64,000 bases of DNA from Fibrobacterota bacterium (GTDB lineage: Bacteria; Fibrobacterota; Fibrobacteria; UBA5070): the NCBI GenBank assembly GCA_016715065.1, contig JADKBN010000003.1:642501-706500 (forward strand), given 5' to 3'. The translations under genes were made by a program, and so were the position numbers. The notes below the pieces were generated by a model. That model searched no databases. It was given only the letters and a program-made list of their open reading frames with translations, and had not been told where the DNA came from. Shown piece by piece: positions 38,609-47,069 of the stretch. Numbering within the stretch: position 1 is the first letter of the stretch; the number at the start of each line of letters is the position of its first letter.

Positions 38609-39523
38609 ATGACACAGATCATGGTGGTCGGAGCCAATCCCGCTTGGCAGAAAGTCGTTCGTTGCGAGCGTCTTGTGCCGGGCGAGGTTGTGCGGGTGAA
38701 AAAAGGCCAGGCTGGTGCGGCGGGCAAGGGCTTCAATTGTGCGCAGGCCGTCTCCACTCTGGGAGAATGCGCACTCCTGGTGACCGGCATCGGGATCGAT
38801 GGCGATTCCTGGCGCGCGGCTTGTCGGGATCAACGCCTGGAGGTGTTCGAGTTGCCGCTGGCAGGCGAGATCCGCACGGCGACCACCGTTGTGGATGCCG
38901 ATGGAACGGTGACGGAAATTGTGGAGGAAGGGCCTCCCGCCGCAGCGTGGTCGCAGGAAGCTCTCGAGGAGCGCATGTCGGCCCATCCGGCGGGATCGCC
39001 TATCGCGCTTTGCGGAACGTTCCCCGAGGGATTCGATCCAGCCAGGATCGTCTCGCGCCTGGAAAGCCGAGCCGCCATGGTTTTGGTGGACTCCATTCCG
39101 CTAGCTCGGCAGATCCTCCAAACTCCGGTGCCGTGTCCTGGCTTGGTGCTCAAATTGAATTTCACCGAATGGAAATCGGTCACGCAGCACTGGACAGTGG
39201 ATGGCGTATTCTCGGAGGTGCGCAAACGTCTGGGCGACGTGCGGATGGTGCTGACCGCCGGCTCGGACGGCGCCTATGCGGAAGACGAGACCGGACGGCG
39301 CAGACACTTTCCGGTCGCGCCCGCTGTTCACGGAGCGCAACTCCACCCGATCGGGGCTGGGGATGCTTTTACCGCGGGAATCCTGGTGGGCGAGGTGCGC
39401 GAGCTGCCCTTTTTCGAGTGTTGTTCCTTTGGGTCATTGACCGCCCAGTTGTCGTGTCGCCAACCGTTGCCATCCCGGTTGGTCCGCGCCGAAGTGGACC
39501 GATTGTGGGCGGAGCTCGCGTGA
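38609..39523 (+). CDS. PfkB family (1-phosphofructokinase-like) sugar kinase
   Basis: Ribokinase-fold sugar kinase of 304 aa, closest in style to the 1-phosphofructokinase/tagatose-6-phosphate kinase subgroup. It begins V-G-A-N-P-A-W-Q-K-V, then G-A-A-G-K-G-F-N-C-A-Q-A for substrate binding, and ends with the ATP/anion-hole motif P-I-G-A-G-D-A-F-T-A-G containing the catalytic Asp. No PTS permease is adjacent, so the sugar phosphate is unknown. Its ATG lies within the divergent uppP leader region, so the two promoters must overlap. Its stop overlaps the mqnB start (GTGA). Confidence 0.88.
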   Translation: MTQIMVVGANPAWQKVVRCERLVPGEVVRVKKGQAGAAGKGFNCAQAVSTLGECALLVTGIGIDGDSWRAACRDQRLEVFELPLAGEIRTATTVVDADGTVTEIVEEGPPAAAWSQEALEERMSAHPAGSPIALCGTFPEGFDPARIVSRLESRAAMVLVDSIPLARQILQTPVPCPGLVLKLNFTEWKSVTQHWTVDGVFSEVRKRLGDVRMVLTAGSDGAYAEDETGRRRHFPVAPAVHGAQLHPIGAGDAFTAGILVGEVRELPFFECCSFGSLTAQLSCRQPLPSRLVRAEVDRLWAELA

Positions 39524-40122
39524 TAGGCTCCCAAACGCTTTGGGTGGCAGCCACCGCCCGCGAAGCCCGGGTGGTTCCCCCTGGAACGCGCGTACTCGTG
39601 ACCGGGGTCGGAGCCGCTCGTGCCGCATTGGAGCTTGGGATGGTGCTGCGGGATGGTTCTGTGGGCCTTGTGGTCGGTGTCGGGATCGCAGGGGCCTACC
39701 CGGCTGCGGGGATTTCCTTGGGGCAGGTCGTGGTTTTGGAAGAGGACGGCTTCATCGATACCGGAGCCGAGGATGGCGACGATTTGCTGGATCTTTGGAG
39801 CCTTGGGTTCGATCCTGGGTATCCGTCGCGGTTTCCGCTGGCGGTGCCTGCGTGGGCTTCGGGGCTTGTGAAGGTTCGAGGCGGAACCTGCTCGGTTTGC
39901 ACTGGATCCAATCGGACACAGCTTCGACGCGAGGCTGCCGGATTCCAGGTGGAATCGATGGAGGGGGCCGGATGGGCCTTGGCTTGCTGGCGACTGGGTG
40001 TCCCGTGTTCCCAAATCAGATCCATCTCCAACCTTGCCGGTCCGCGCGACCGGGGGGCGTGGGAAATCGATCGGGCCCTTTCTTCGTTGGCCTGTGCCGT
40101 GGAGGTCGCGTGTCGGAATTGA
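39520..40122 (+). CDS. mqnB: Futalosine hydrolase MqnB
   Basis: Nucleoside-phosphorylase-fold hydrolase of 200 aa that splits futalosine to dehypoxanthine futalosine and hypoxanthine in the alternative menaquinone pathway. Visible features are the G-V-G-A-A-R-A-A-L purine-site loop, V-V-G-V-G-I-A-G-A-Y-P, then E-S-M-E-G-A-G-W-A (the family's M-E-G-A-A) and S-N-L-A-G-P-R-D. The direct neighbour mqnD supports the assignment over a general nucleosidase. The GTG start at 39520 overlaps the PfkB stop. mqnA and mqnC are not in the window. Confidence 0.9.
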   Translation: MIGSQTLWVAATAREARVVPPGTRVLVTGVGAARAALELGMVLRDGSVGLVVGVGIAGAYPAAGISLGQVVVLEEDGFIDTGAEDGDDLLDLWSLGFDPGYPSRFPLAVPAWASGLVKVRGGTCSVCTGSNRTQLRREAAGFQVESMEGAGWALACWRLGVPCSQIRSISNLAGPRDRGAWEIDRALSSLACAVEVACRN

Positions 40123-40961
40123 ACCTTTCGCTGGCGATCAGCCCGTGTCCCAACGACACGTTTTTGTTCGAGACACTGGTTGGTGAAGTTCGTGCCGCTG
40201 GCGGGCGGGTTCAATTCTTGGACATCGCCCAGCTCAATGCGCTGCACGATGCCCCAACGAGACCTGATGTGGTTAAGGTCTCGTGTGCCAGCGCGCCATT
40301 GTTTCACAGTCACTACCGCTTGCTGCGGTGTGCCGGAGCGTTTGCCCATGCCGTGGGTCCGCTGGTGTTGTCCCGGCCGGAACCCTCCGGAGCGGGAGTA
40401 GGTCTTCCTGGCCAAGGCACCACGGCGCATATCCTGTGGCGGATGTGGTGCCGGACTTGCGGGATCGATCCCCAGCCGGAAGAATTCGAGCGGTTCGACC
40501 GCATTCCCACACGGCTTGCCGCCGGGGATTGGCGCCGGGCGGTGGTGATCCACGAGAGTCGGTTCACCTACCGTGATGCAGGGCTGGTGGAGGAAGCCGA
40601 CCTCGGTGTTGCCTGGAACGATTCCACTGGGCTTCCGGTACCGTTGGGCTGTGTTCTGGTGAGGCGCGATTTGGGAGACGATATGGCTCGAAGGATCGCG
40701 AACATTTTGGTGGAAAGCGCCACGATCGCCATGGCGCGCGAGGAGCCATCCACCCGTTTTGTCCGGGAACACGCTGCTGAGATGTCGCAGGCAATCCAGG
40801 CGCTGCACATCCGCACATACGCCAACAAGAGATCTTTGGACTGTGGGAAGGAGGGATTGGAGGCGCTGTTGCGATTGTGGGAGGAGGCCCGGAGCATCCA
40901 ACCCTGGCCTGTGGACGCGACATCCTTGCATCGATGGGTTGGCGATTCGATCGGTGCATAA
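40110..40961 (+). CDS. mqnD: 1,4-dihydroxy-6-naphthoate synthase MqnD
   Basis: Periplasmic-binding-protein-like enzyme of 283 aa. It converts cyclic dehypoxanthinyl futalosine to 1,4-dihydroxy-6-naphthoate, the last dedicated step before menaquinone tailoring. It starts L-S-L-A-I-S-P-C-P-N-D-T-F-L-F, the signature of MqnD, followed by D-V-V-K-V-S and later V-V-I-H-E-S-R-F-T-Y. The GTG at 40110 has GGAGG four bases upstream and lies 13 bases inside mqnB. The cell thus appears to make menaquinone by the futalosine route rather than from o-succinylbenzoate. Confidence 0.94.
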   Translation: MSELNLSLAISPCPNDTFLFETLVGEVRAAGGRVQFLDIAQLNALHDAPTRPDVVKVSCASAPLFHSHYRLLRCAGAFAHAVGPLVLSRPEPSGAGVGLPGQGTTAHILWRMWCRTCGIDPQPEEFERFDRIPTRLAAGDWRRAVVIHESRFTYRDAGLVEEADLGVAWNDSTGLPVPLGCVLVRRDLGDDMARRIANILVESATIAMAREEPSTRFVREHAAEMSQAIQALHIRTYANKRSLDCGKEGLEALLRLWEEARSIQPWPVDATSLHRWVGDSIGA

Positions 40962-41057
40962 GCAAGGAATCCCATGAAATGCAGGGGTGGGAGCGAGTGG
41001 TTCGAGAGTACATTCCAGCGGAACTTGGACGCGACAAAACCCAAAAAGGAGTGCACT

Positions 41058-42023
41058 GTGAGGCTCGGGTCCGGCCCGGTTTCATTGTGCGGCATCTGGC
41101 GATGTCGAGTTTTTGCGTCCATCTTCGCCTTACTGGTTGGAGCGCCCGTAGCCGGCGCCCTTGAGTTGGTCCAAACCTCATGCTTGTCGTTGAGTCCGTT
41201 CCGTGCGGTTTCCTTGGTTCGTACTGCTGCAGCCGGCTCCGCAGAGACCCTGCGCGATCAGGTGCTGATCGAACTCAAACACGAAACCGACTCCGCGTGG
41301 ATCTTCCAACCTGCAGGAGGCTGTCCTCAAGGCATGGCGGTGCTGGACGTGTTCCAAAAAAACGAGGACTTGGTCAGCACTCCCCAAGGAAATTCCCTGC
41401 GATTTCGGTTGGAATGGCGACAGCTTCCGGGGATGACGGAGTTTTTCCTGCCCATTCCCTCCAAAACGTTGCCTTCACCGCTTGCCATCGCCGAGCAGCT
41501 GCGGGCCGTGGCAAGCCAGATGCTGGCAAGAGTGGACCTCCGATCCATTCCAGATTCGGTTTCGTTCAGAGTGGTCTCGGCAGGTGGAAAAATCCCCATG
41601 CGCTCCACTCCTGCACGAATCGTGGTTCCCCCTGGTCCACTTTCCCTGGAATTCCAGTACCAGCAACTGGTTCGGCGGCGCGATACCTTGGTGGGAAGCG
41701 GCGGACTCTATGATCTGGAGGTCAACTTCACCCCTTCGCGGTTGATCCTTGCATCCACAAAGATCCCCCCCAAAGACACCCGCAGGACATGGCCAGCTTG
41801 GGCTGCGGTTGGATTGGCAGTGGTCGGGTCGGCTTGGACCACCTATCAGCAGGACCAGGCTCAAAAGGAGTATTCTTCATTGGGTGCCAGCAGCTCGGGG
41901 GAGTCCTTCGAGCGAAAATGGAACGCCTTGCGGGAAGCCAACCGGATCCGCAACGCATGCTTGGGGGCCACCTTGATTCTGGCTGGAGGTGCGGGGTGGT
42001 TAGAATGGGATTCACCGCACTAG
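41058..42023 (+). CDS. Exported PEGA-like protein of the sigma/FecR operon
   Basis: Protein of 321 aa without a clear named family. A signal peptide is likely (residues 1-40, hydrophobic stretch ending V-A-G-A-L-E). The middle has a PEGA-like beta segment (R-S-T-P-A-R-I-V-V-P-P-G-P-L-S-L-E-F). The C-terminal ~80 residues contain two hydrophobic segments around a charged stretch. I chose the GTG at 41058 because AAAAGGAG lies seven bases upstream and it starts the signal peptide; the frame is also open from 40974. It is the first gene of an operon with an ECF sigma factor, a FecR-like protein and a lipoprotein, and may be a structural or sensing component. Confidence 0.7.
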   Translation: MRLGSGPVSLCGIWRCRVFASIFALLVGAPVAGALELVQTSCLSLSPFRAVSLVRTAAAGSAETLRDQVLIELKHETDSAWIFQPAGGCPQGMAVLDVFQKNEDLVSTPQGNSLRFRLEWRQLPGMTEFFLPIPSKTLPSPLAIAEQLRAVASQMLARVDLRSIPDSVSFRVVSAGGKIPMRSTPARIVVPPGPLSLEFQYQQLVRRRDTLVGSGGLYDLEVNFTPSRLILASTKIPPKDTRRTWPAWAAVGLAVVGSAWTTYQQDQAQKEYSSLGASSSGESFERKWNALREANRIRNACLGATLILAGGAGWLEWDSPH

Positions 42024-42081
42024 ATTTACAGTGGCCAGGATCCACTCCCAGCAGAAGTCCTCTCTTTTTCCGACGGGTGCG

Positions 42082-42687
42082 ATGAACCAGACCAGCCGCC
42101 ATGGCGACCCAGGAAACGTGACGGTCACCGACGAAGATCTCGCCGCACGAGCCGCCACGGGAGATGAACGTGCATTCCTTGAGCTTTATCGCAGACATCG
42201 ACGGTATGTCCTTACACTTGTCGTTCGCACCTCCGGCCGCCCGGAAGATGCCGAAGATCTCGTTCAGGACAGCTTTTTCCAGTTGCACAGAAGCTTGGGA
42301 TCGTTTTCCGGCCGCTCCAGTTTCCGTACATGGTTCCACGGAATCGTGGTGCGGGTCTGTCATAGCGCAACCCGCAACCGGCTTGCCCAACGCCGCAGGG
42401 GAGACGCCGATGCGGAGCACATGGATGAAGAACGGATGGAAAGCGAAGTCGGAGGGGATGGCCGCGACCACGCGAGCCAGCACGCCCTTCAGGACTGGAT
42501 CCAAGGATGTCTCGACCTCCTTCCCATTCTCCACCGGTTGCCATTGGTCCTACACATCTATTCGGGACTTGACCTCAGCGACATCTCCCGAATCCTGGCC
42601 ATCCCCGAAGGATCGGTCAAATCTCGATTGTTCCATGCTCGCAAGCGAATCGCGCTGTGCCTGGAAAAACGGGAGGCACAACCATGA
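42082..42687 (+). CDS. ECF RNA polymerase sigma factor
   Basis: Sigma-70 family extracytoplasmic-function factor of 201 aa. Region 2 is E-R-A-F-L-E-L-Y-R-R-H-R-R-Y-V followed by D-A-E-D-L-V-Q-D-S-F-F and F-R-T-W-F-H-G-I. Region 4 is L-P-L-V-L-H-I-Y-S-G-L-D-L-S-D-I-S-R-I-L and G-S-V-K-S-R-L-F-H-A-R. The linker between them is long and acidic. The ATG at 42082 was preferred to a GTG at 42031. The stop overlaps the next gene as ATGA, the usual arrangement for a sigma factor and its membrane regulator. Confidence 0.93.
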   Translation: MNQTSRHGDPGNVTVTDEDLAARAATGDERAFLELYRRHRRYVLTLVVRTSGRPEDAEDLVQDSFFQLHRSLGSFSGRSSFRTWFHGIVVRVCHSATRNRLAQRRRGDADAEHMDEERMESEVGGDGRDHASQHALQDWIQGCLDLLPILHRLPLVLHIYSGLDLSDISRILAIPEGSVKSRLFHARKRIALCLEKREAQP

Positions 42688-43835
42688 GCGCTGAACGCGA
42701 CTGGGAACGAACCCTCAGGGAAGACCAATACGATTTGCCTGCCGAATCCTGGCAACGCATGGAAAACGACATGCGGAGCTGGCTGGCGGCGCAATCACGC
42801 AACGCAAACGCTTCACCTGCTGTGACCCGCGCTCCTTGGTGGAGCGCTCTCCTGCGCCCCTCTCGCTGGGGCGTAGCCTTGGCAGGAATTGCCCTCGCGG
42901 GAATCGTGTATCACTTCCAGGCGGCGACACCGGATCAGCTTGTCTGGCAACCAGGACAACAACGATTTTTTGATGGGCCCAATTCCTCGGAGTGGGCCGA
43001 GGCTCGTTGCGAGGTCCAGGGTTCGCAAGCCCATATCACCTTGGCTCGCCTCGACGAGCAGGTGGTCCAGTTGCGGCTGGATCAGGGTCAGGCTACGTTT
43101 CTGGTAAAACCAAGAAGGGTCGGAGAAACCTTCCAGGTGGATCTGACCAAAGATTGCCTAGTCCAAGTTGTGGGGACAGCCTTCACTGTCGGGAAGGATT
43201 CCCTCAGCGCATGGGTTACTGTCAAGGAAGGGCGCGTTCGACTCCAGGTGGCAGGTGACGGGCAATTTGTGGATCGAGGCGGGCGGGCGCAGTGTCCTAG
43301 CCCCGAAGAGTCCGTAGGCCAGGGTAGTGCCACCACAGATTCCTCTCTGAAAGATTCCGGTGAAAAGGTGGCTGGCGGCGCCGCAACCCACTTGACGGTT
43401 GCGGTTCCGAGCCTGGTTGCGGTTCCTTCATGCAACGAACCGGGCCCCTGCGTGGCGGTGTTGTCGGCCTTCGTGCGCAAGCATCCGGATCATCCCGCTG
43501 TCAACGAGGTTTCTTTGCGCTGGGGCCGACTCGCTGCCCGTGGCGGCGACCCTCGCGATGCATTGGTGGGCTATTCCCATGTGAGGTCACAGATTCTGTC
43601 GCCGATTGCTCGACTGGAGGCGATGCAGCTTCGAGTCCGAGAATTCGGAGAGTCCGGTCCCGTGGCGGATTCTCTGGATCGGTGGCTTTCGAAGCTGAAG
43701 GTTTCCGATCCGATCTGGAGGCAAGTCACAGGATTGCGTTTGGAAATTTTCCGGCGCCAGGGTAACGATTCCAGCGCTCGTCGACTCCAGGAGCAGATCT
43801 TGGAAGCGAGCACGGCCGAGTCGCGGGGACGGTGA
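42684..43835 (+). CDS. FecR-like anti-sigma/transmembrane regulator
   Basis: Membrane protein of 383 aa. A cytosolic N-terminal ~65 residues (with W-E-R-T-L-R-E and Y-D-L-P-A-E-S-W) could bind the sigma factor. One membrane helix lies at about 70-88. The periplasmic part holds a FecR domain, with G-Q-A-T-F-L-V-K-P, then V-Q-V-V-G-T-A-F-T-V and V-T-V-K-E-G-R-V. The C-terminal ~150 residues look like tetratricopeptide-type helices (H-P-D-H-P-A-V-N-E-V). FecR proteins relay an outer-membrane signal to their ECF partner; no TonB receptor is adjacent here. Confidence 0.85.
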   Translation: MSAERDWERTLREDQYDLPAESWQRMENDMRSWLAAQSRNANASPAVTRAPWWSALLRPSRWGVALAGIALAGIVYHFQAATPDQLVWQPGQQRFFDGPNSSEWAEARCEVQGSQAHITLARLDEQVVQLRLDQGQATFLVKPRRVGETFQVDLTKDCLVQVVGTAFTVGKDSLSAWVTVKEGRVRLQVAGDGQFVDRGGRAQCPSPEESVGQGSATTDSSLKDSGEKVAGGAATHLTVAVPSLVAVPSCNEPGPCVAVLSAFVRKHPDHPAVNEVSLRWGRLAARGGDPRDALVGYSHVRSQILSPIARLEAMQLRVREFGESGPVADSLDRWLSKLKVSDPIWRQVTGLRLEIFRRQGNDSSARRLQEQILEASTAESRGR

Positions 43836-44515
43836 GAAGGAGCATTCTCCTTCTGGCCCTCGCTTGGTTCGGAGGGTGTGCCGAAAGGGACAACCCCTTC
43901 GATCCCGTCAACCTGCCCATGCGGCCGGCCGTCCTGCCCCCACCCATCGTGACCCCGCCGATTGCATGGATTCCAAAACCGCGCGAGCATGTGTTTGTGC
44001 TCCTTCCGGATTCCGCTGGAATTGGTTCGCCTTATCTGGGGAATTTCGCCGCCGCACTGACCAAACTACAGCCGGGCGACACTCTCTTTGTCTACGGCGG
44101 GGGCGGAGACTACCTGATCTCCGGCGCGATCTCTATTCTGCGCAAAGGGGCATTGTCCAAGCCGATTGTGATTTTGTCGTTTGGAGGGAAGGCACGCTTT
44201 CGAATGGACCAAGCGAGAGACAGCATTTACCAGCAGTATTGTCTACAAATTGAGAATTCACATGTGAGAATTGTCGGATTCACCTTCATTGGAGGTCGTC
44301 AATCCGCGATCAAGGTGGGAGCGGGATTGTTGGCGGACGGCTCGATCGATTTGGATTCCGTGGACCTGGACAATCCCGGTAGGGGGATTGAGATCACGAA
44401 TTTACGTGGACCCGTGCGCGTCCATAACTTGGTAATCCGCAATGCTGTCCAAAACGAAATTCCGGTGCGATTTGTCGGAAATATCAGCCTCGACACGAGC
44501 AACGTTTTCTGGTAA
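43832..44515 (+). CDS. Lipoprotein with parallel beta-helix region
   Basis: A 227-aa lipoprotein. The signal peptide ends in a lipobox W-F-G-G-C, and after the Cys comes A-E-R-D-N-P-F-D-P, a start common among lipoproteins of Fibrobacterota-like bacteria. A Pro-rich linker (about 28-50) leads to a domain with repeated short beta segments (I-Q/E-N-S-H-V-R-I-V-G-F, S-V-D-L-D-N-P-G-R-G-I-E-I and V-R-V-H-N-L-V-I-R-N-A), typical of right-handed parallel beta-helices. The GTG start overlaps the FecR stop (GTGA), so this surface protein belongs to the sigma/FecR unit and may be its signal input or target. Confidence 0.78.
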   Translation: MRRSILLLALAWFGGCAERDNPFDPVNLPMRPAVLPPPIVTPPIAWIPKPREHVFVLLPDSAGIGSPYLGNFAAALTKLQPGDTLFVYGGGGDYLISGAISILRKGALSKPIVILSFGGKARFRMDQARDSIYQQYCLQIENSHVRIVGFTFIGGRQSAIKVGAGLLADGSIDLDSVDLDNPGRGIEITNLRGPVRVHNLVIRNAVQNEIPVRFVGNISLDTSNVFW

Positions 44516-44525
44516 TTTCGTAGCG

Positions 44526-45347
44526 CTATTTGGAGGGCGGCCAGTCCACGAGAGAATCCTCGAACGACGATGGCGTGCGGATGCGGTGGGGTGAGGTGGC
44601 GTGGACCAGTCGCCAACCAGCGAACCCGAACGGTGACCCCCATCGAGCCAACCAATGGAAAAATCGCCCGGGCAGGTGGATGCGCTCTACTGTGGGGTGG
44701 CGAATGCATATTCTGGTGGAAAGCTCCACCAAGCTGGCGATGTCCGTGCCCCGGATTTGGGTTTGTTGTGGCAGATCTTTGGAAAGAATTAGGTCCACCA
44801 GTCGATCGATCCCCGATTGGCGCGACTGCCAAGAGATTTTTGCCGGAGTGGAAAGCGGATGAGGAAGCCACATCCGTCGATGTCGCTCCAGCGGAGCAAG
44901 CATTTCCGGTGCCCACCCCATCTGCACCAGGCAATGCGGGATGCGGGAGGAATCGACAAGGAGATCGGCTCGTCTGCGCGATGCCATTGGCCACCAATCC
45001 GCTTCACGCAAGGGTGAGGGCGATGTCAGTCTCACAAGATCTGCGGAGGAAAACTTCCCGATGGAGTCTAAAAGATGGCGAATCCCATTCACTTCGCTTT
45101 GGTCTGCAGTGCTCTCGCTGCGCCCGGCGCCGATGCAGGCCACGACACGATCGATTCCACGAAGAGCTTGTTCCAGAATGTGCGTGTGGTGTAGCTCCCC
45201 CCAATGACAGGAGAGAGACATCCTCCAGTCTTCCGGATACGAGCGTGGGTCGCGAGTGAAGACCGAAATTTCTTGAGCTTTCGCGCGCAAAGCGTCGACC
45301 AAAGGTCGTCCCCAAAAAGACCCCGCCCCAACGACCAAAATTTTCAT
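44526..45347 (-). CDS. NAD(P)-binding Rossmann-fold (SDR/NmrA-like) protein
   Basis: Protein of 273 aa with an N-terminal dinucleotide-binding motif V-V-G-A-G-S-F-W-G-R-P-L after a first beta strand, and then V-F-T-R-D-P-R for the second strand. I-D-R-V-V-A-C-I-G-A-G is at the position of the central NAD contact. This resembles atypical SDR or NmrA-like proteins. The usual Y-x-x-x-K pair is not evident, so catalysis is uncertain and the substrate unknown. The ATG at 45347 lies two bases after the stop of the upstream membrane protein, so both are probably one unit. Confidence 0.78.
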   Translation of the reverse strand: MKILVVGAGSFWGRPLVDALRAKAQEISVFTRDPRSYPEDWRMSLSCHWGELHHTHILEQALRGIDRVVACIGAGRSESTADQSEVNGIRHLLDSIGKFSSADLVRLTSPSPLREADWWPMASRRRADLLVDSSRIPHCLVQMGWAPEMLAPLERHRRMWLPHPLSTPAKISWQSRQSGIDRLVDLILSKDLPQQTQIRGTDIASLVELSTRICIRHPTVERIHLPGRFFHWLARWGSPFGFAGWRLVHATSPHRIRTPSSFEDSLVDWPPSK

Positions 45348-45349
45348 GG

Positions 45350-46087
45350 TCAGACCAGAGGCTTCTCGTTTTGGCTTTCTTCTTCTTCCTCTTCCTTGCG
45401 TCTGCGGTCGATCCGTCCGATGGAAATGTGCAGGAATGCACCCACCACGATGAGCAAGAATCCGCCGCCGAGCATGGCGGTAACACCGTCGCGGGTGGGG
45501 AGGTCTTCGGTGAGGATTTCCCAGTATTTGGGCGCGATGGGGTTGATTCCAACACGGTCGGGATCGTTGTGGAGAACCGCGACGCCCTCCACGAATTTCC
45601 AGCCCCACGCGGTGTCTTTCAGGTGCGATGAATGCTTGACGGCGAGTTGTTGGAGGATGGCGCTGAATTTTGGCTTCAGGTTGCCTTCATCCGCACCGTC
45701 ATTGGAGCTGACCGTGAGATCGCCACGGGATGAATCAGGGTGCAAAAACGAGTAGACGGTGGGGCCGACCACCTCTGGCGCGGAGGAAACGACCACGATC
45801 TTAGGGACGGAGCTGTCTTTGCCGACCCAGGCCGGGAATACCGCGCGGACCGGCTGTAGCATTCCCATGAAGCTTTCTTCTCGCAGGCTCGCATGCCATA
45901 GGTCGAACCGGACGCTGTCGCGGAACTTCACGACATCGGGGGTCCCGCTGGCGAAGAGCGTTTTGCCATTGGCTGTGGCATCCACAGTAGCCACTTTCCA
46001 GTCGCTGACACCGAGCCAGATGCAGGCGGCCCCGACCGCGATGGCCGGAATACTGAGAAACCGGAATAGGGAGATGATGGCCTTCAT
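45350..46087 (-). CDS. Membrane protein of unknown function, two helices
   Basis: Protein of 245 aa that I do not recognise. It has one hydrophobic helix at residues 8-28, a ~170-residue domain probably outside the cytosol, a second helix at about 203-222 and a charged cytosolic tail with a Glu run. The outer domain contains V-V-V-S-S-A-P-E-V-V and S-S-N-D-G-A-D-E-G segments but no known motif. It precedes the Rossmann-fold gene with a two-base gap. Confidence 0.65.
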   Translation of the reverse strand: MKAIISLFRFLSIPAIAVGAACIWLGVSDWKVATVDATANGKTLFASGTPDVVKFRDSVRFDLWHASLREESFMGMLQPVRAVFPAWVGKDSSVPKIVVVSSAPEVVGPTVYSFLHPDSSRGDLTVSSNDGADEGNLKPKFSAILQQLAVKHSSHLKDTAWGWKFVEGVAVLHNDPDRVGINPIAPKYWEILTEDLPTRDGVTAMLGGGFLLIVVGAFLHISIGRIDRRRKEEEEEESQNEKPLV

Positions 46088-46137
46088 GCCTAAAATCTAG
46101 TCGTCCATGGACTTTGGCAATGCACGATTCGCACGTA

Positions 46138-47019
46138 TCAGACCAGAATTTTCACCCGATCCTTGAGAAACTCCGGCGTCTTCTTTCGCACGACGGCTTC
46201 GATTTGCGCTTTGGTGTATTTCATGCTGAAGTGTTTCAGGACCAACGCATTGAACTTGCAGGATTCCGGATTGGCGGAAAGAAAATCGAACAATTCGAAA
46301 AGGTGGAGATGGCCCTTGGGGGCAGCCATCTCCAGATCCTCTTGAAGGATGAACGTGGTTTCGATGACCAAAACTTCTGAATCCAAGCAGTGAGGCTCTC
46401 GCTCCAAGGTTCGCAACGTGGTGTCGCCAATGAACGTCAGGCGAGGCTGGAGCGTTTCGATTTCGATTTCCACGCCTTGTCGCTTCAATGCACCCAGCTG
46501 GTGGCCCGCCGTGCCGTGAAATTCTGGCTTGAGTTTCTTCCGGACTTCCTGGACGGTGAAGCCCAAGGAGCGGACGCGGTGGTCGACGGGAAAGGTGGCC
46601 ACGCGCAATTGGCGGTTCAGTTCGACCGTATCCCGTTTGGATAGGGGACGGAAATTGGGGATGTATTCCGGTCGATTTCGGTGGCCCTCCAAGTCGCACC
46701 AAGCCTGCGCGAGGTTGCGCAGAGGTTCCACCAGAAAATCCGGCACGAAATATTCCGCTTGCGGCATGTTCAGCATGCGGCGCAGGGAAAAATGTCGCAG
46801 GAGGCCACGTGCGTGGTCGCCGTGCGAATGGGTCAGAAAAACATACGGCAGTCGAACGGCCTCGACGGGACATTCCCCGATGTCAAAGCAGATTTTCCAC
46901 TCCGGAACCATCAGGTAGGTCGCGAGACCTCCGATGGAGAAGCCTTGCAGTTCCAGTCCATTGGCCTCCAGAGTGATGGGGCAGGAAGGGCGATGGAGCA
47001 TGTCGAGTGAGTCAGTCAT
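46138..47019 (-). CDS. MBL-fold hydrolase, RNase Z-like
   Basis: Metallo-beta-lactamase-fold protein of 293 aa. The zinc-binding motif is F-L-T-H-S-H-G-D-H-A-R-G-L. A later F-I-G-D-T-T (metal Asp) and the L-V-L-K-H-F-S-M-K-Y segment (final His) are also seen. This resembles ribonuclease Z-like proteins that act on tRNA 3' ends or related phosphodiesters, but length and spacing differ from true RNase Z, so the substrate is open. I took the ATG at 47019; it overlaps the divergent region in front of ptsI. Confidence 0.82.
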   Translation of the reverse strand: MTDSLDMLHRPSCPITLEANGLELQGFSIGGLATYLMVPEWKICFDIGECPVEAVRLPYVFLTHSHGDHARGLLRHFSLRRMLNMPQAEYFVPDFLVEPLRNLAQAWCDLEGHRNRPEYIPNFRPLSKRDTVELNRQLRVATFPVDHRVRSLGFTVQEVRKKLKPEFHGTAGHQLGALKRQGVEIEIETLQPRLTFIGDTTLRTLEREPHCLDSEVLVIETTFILQEDLEMAAPKGHLHLFELFDFLSANPESCKFNALVLKHFSMKYTKAQIEAVVRKKTPEFLKDRVKILV

Positions 47020-47069
47020 GTGATGCCAAAGGCAAAGTAGCATCTCGGTTTCTAGCTTTGGTTTTAGCC

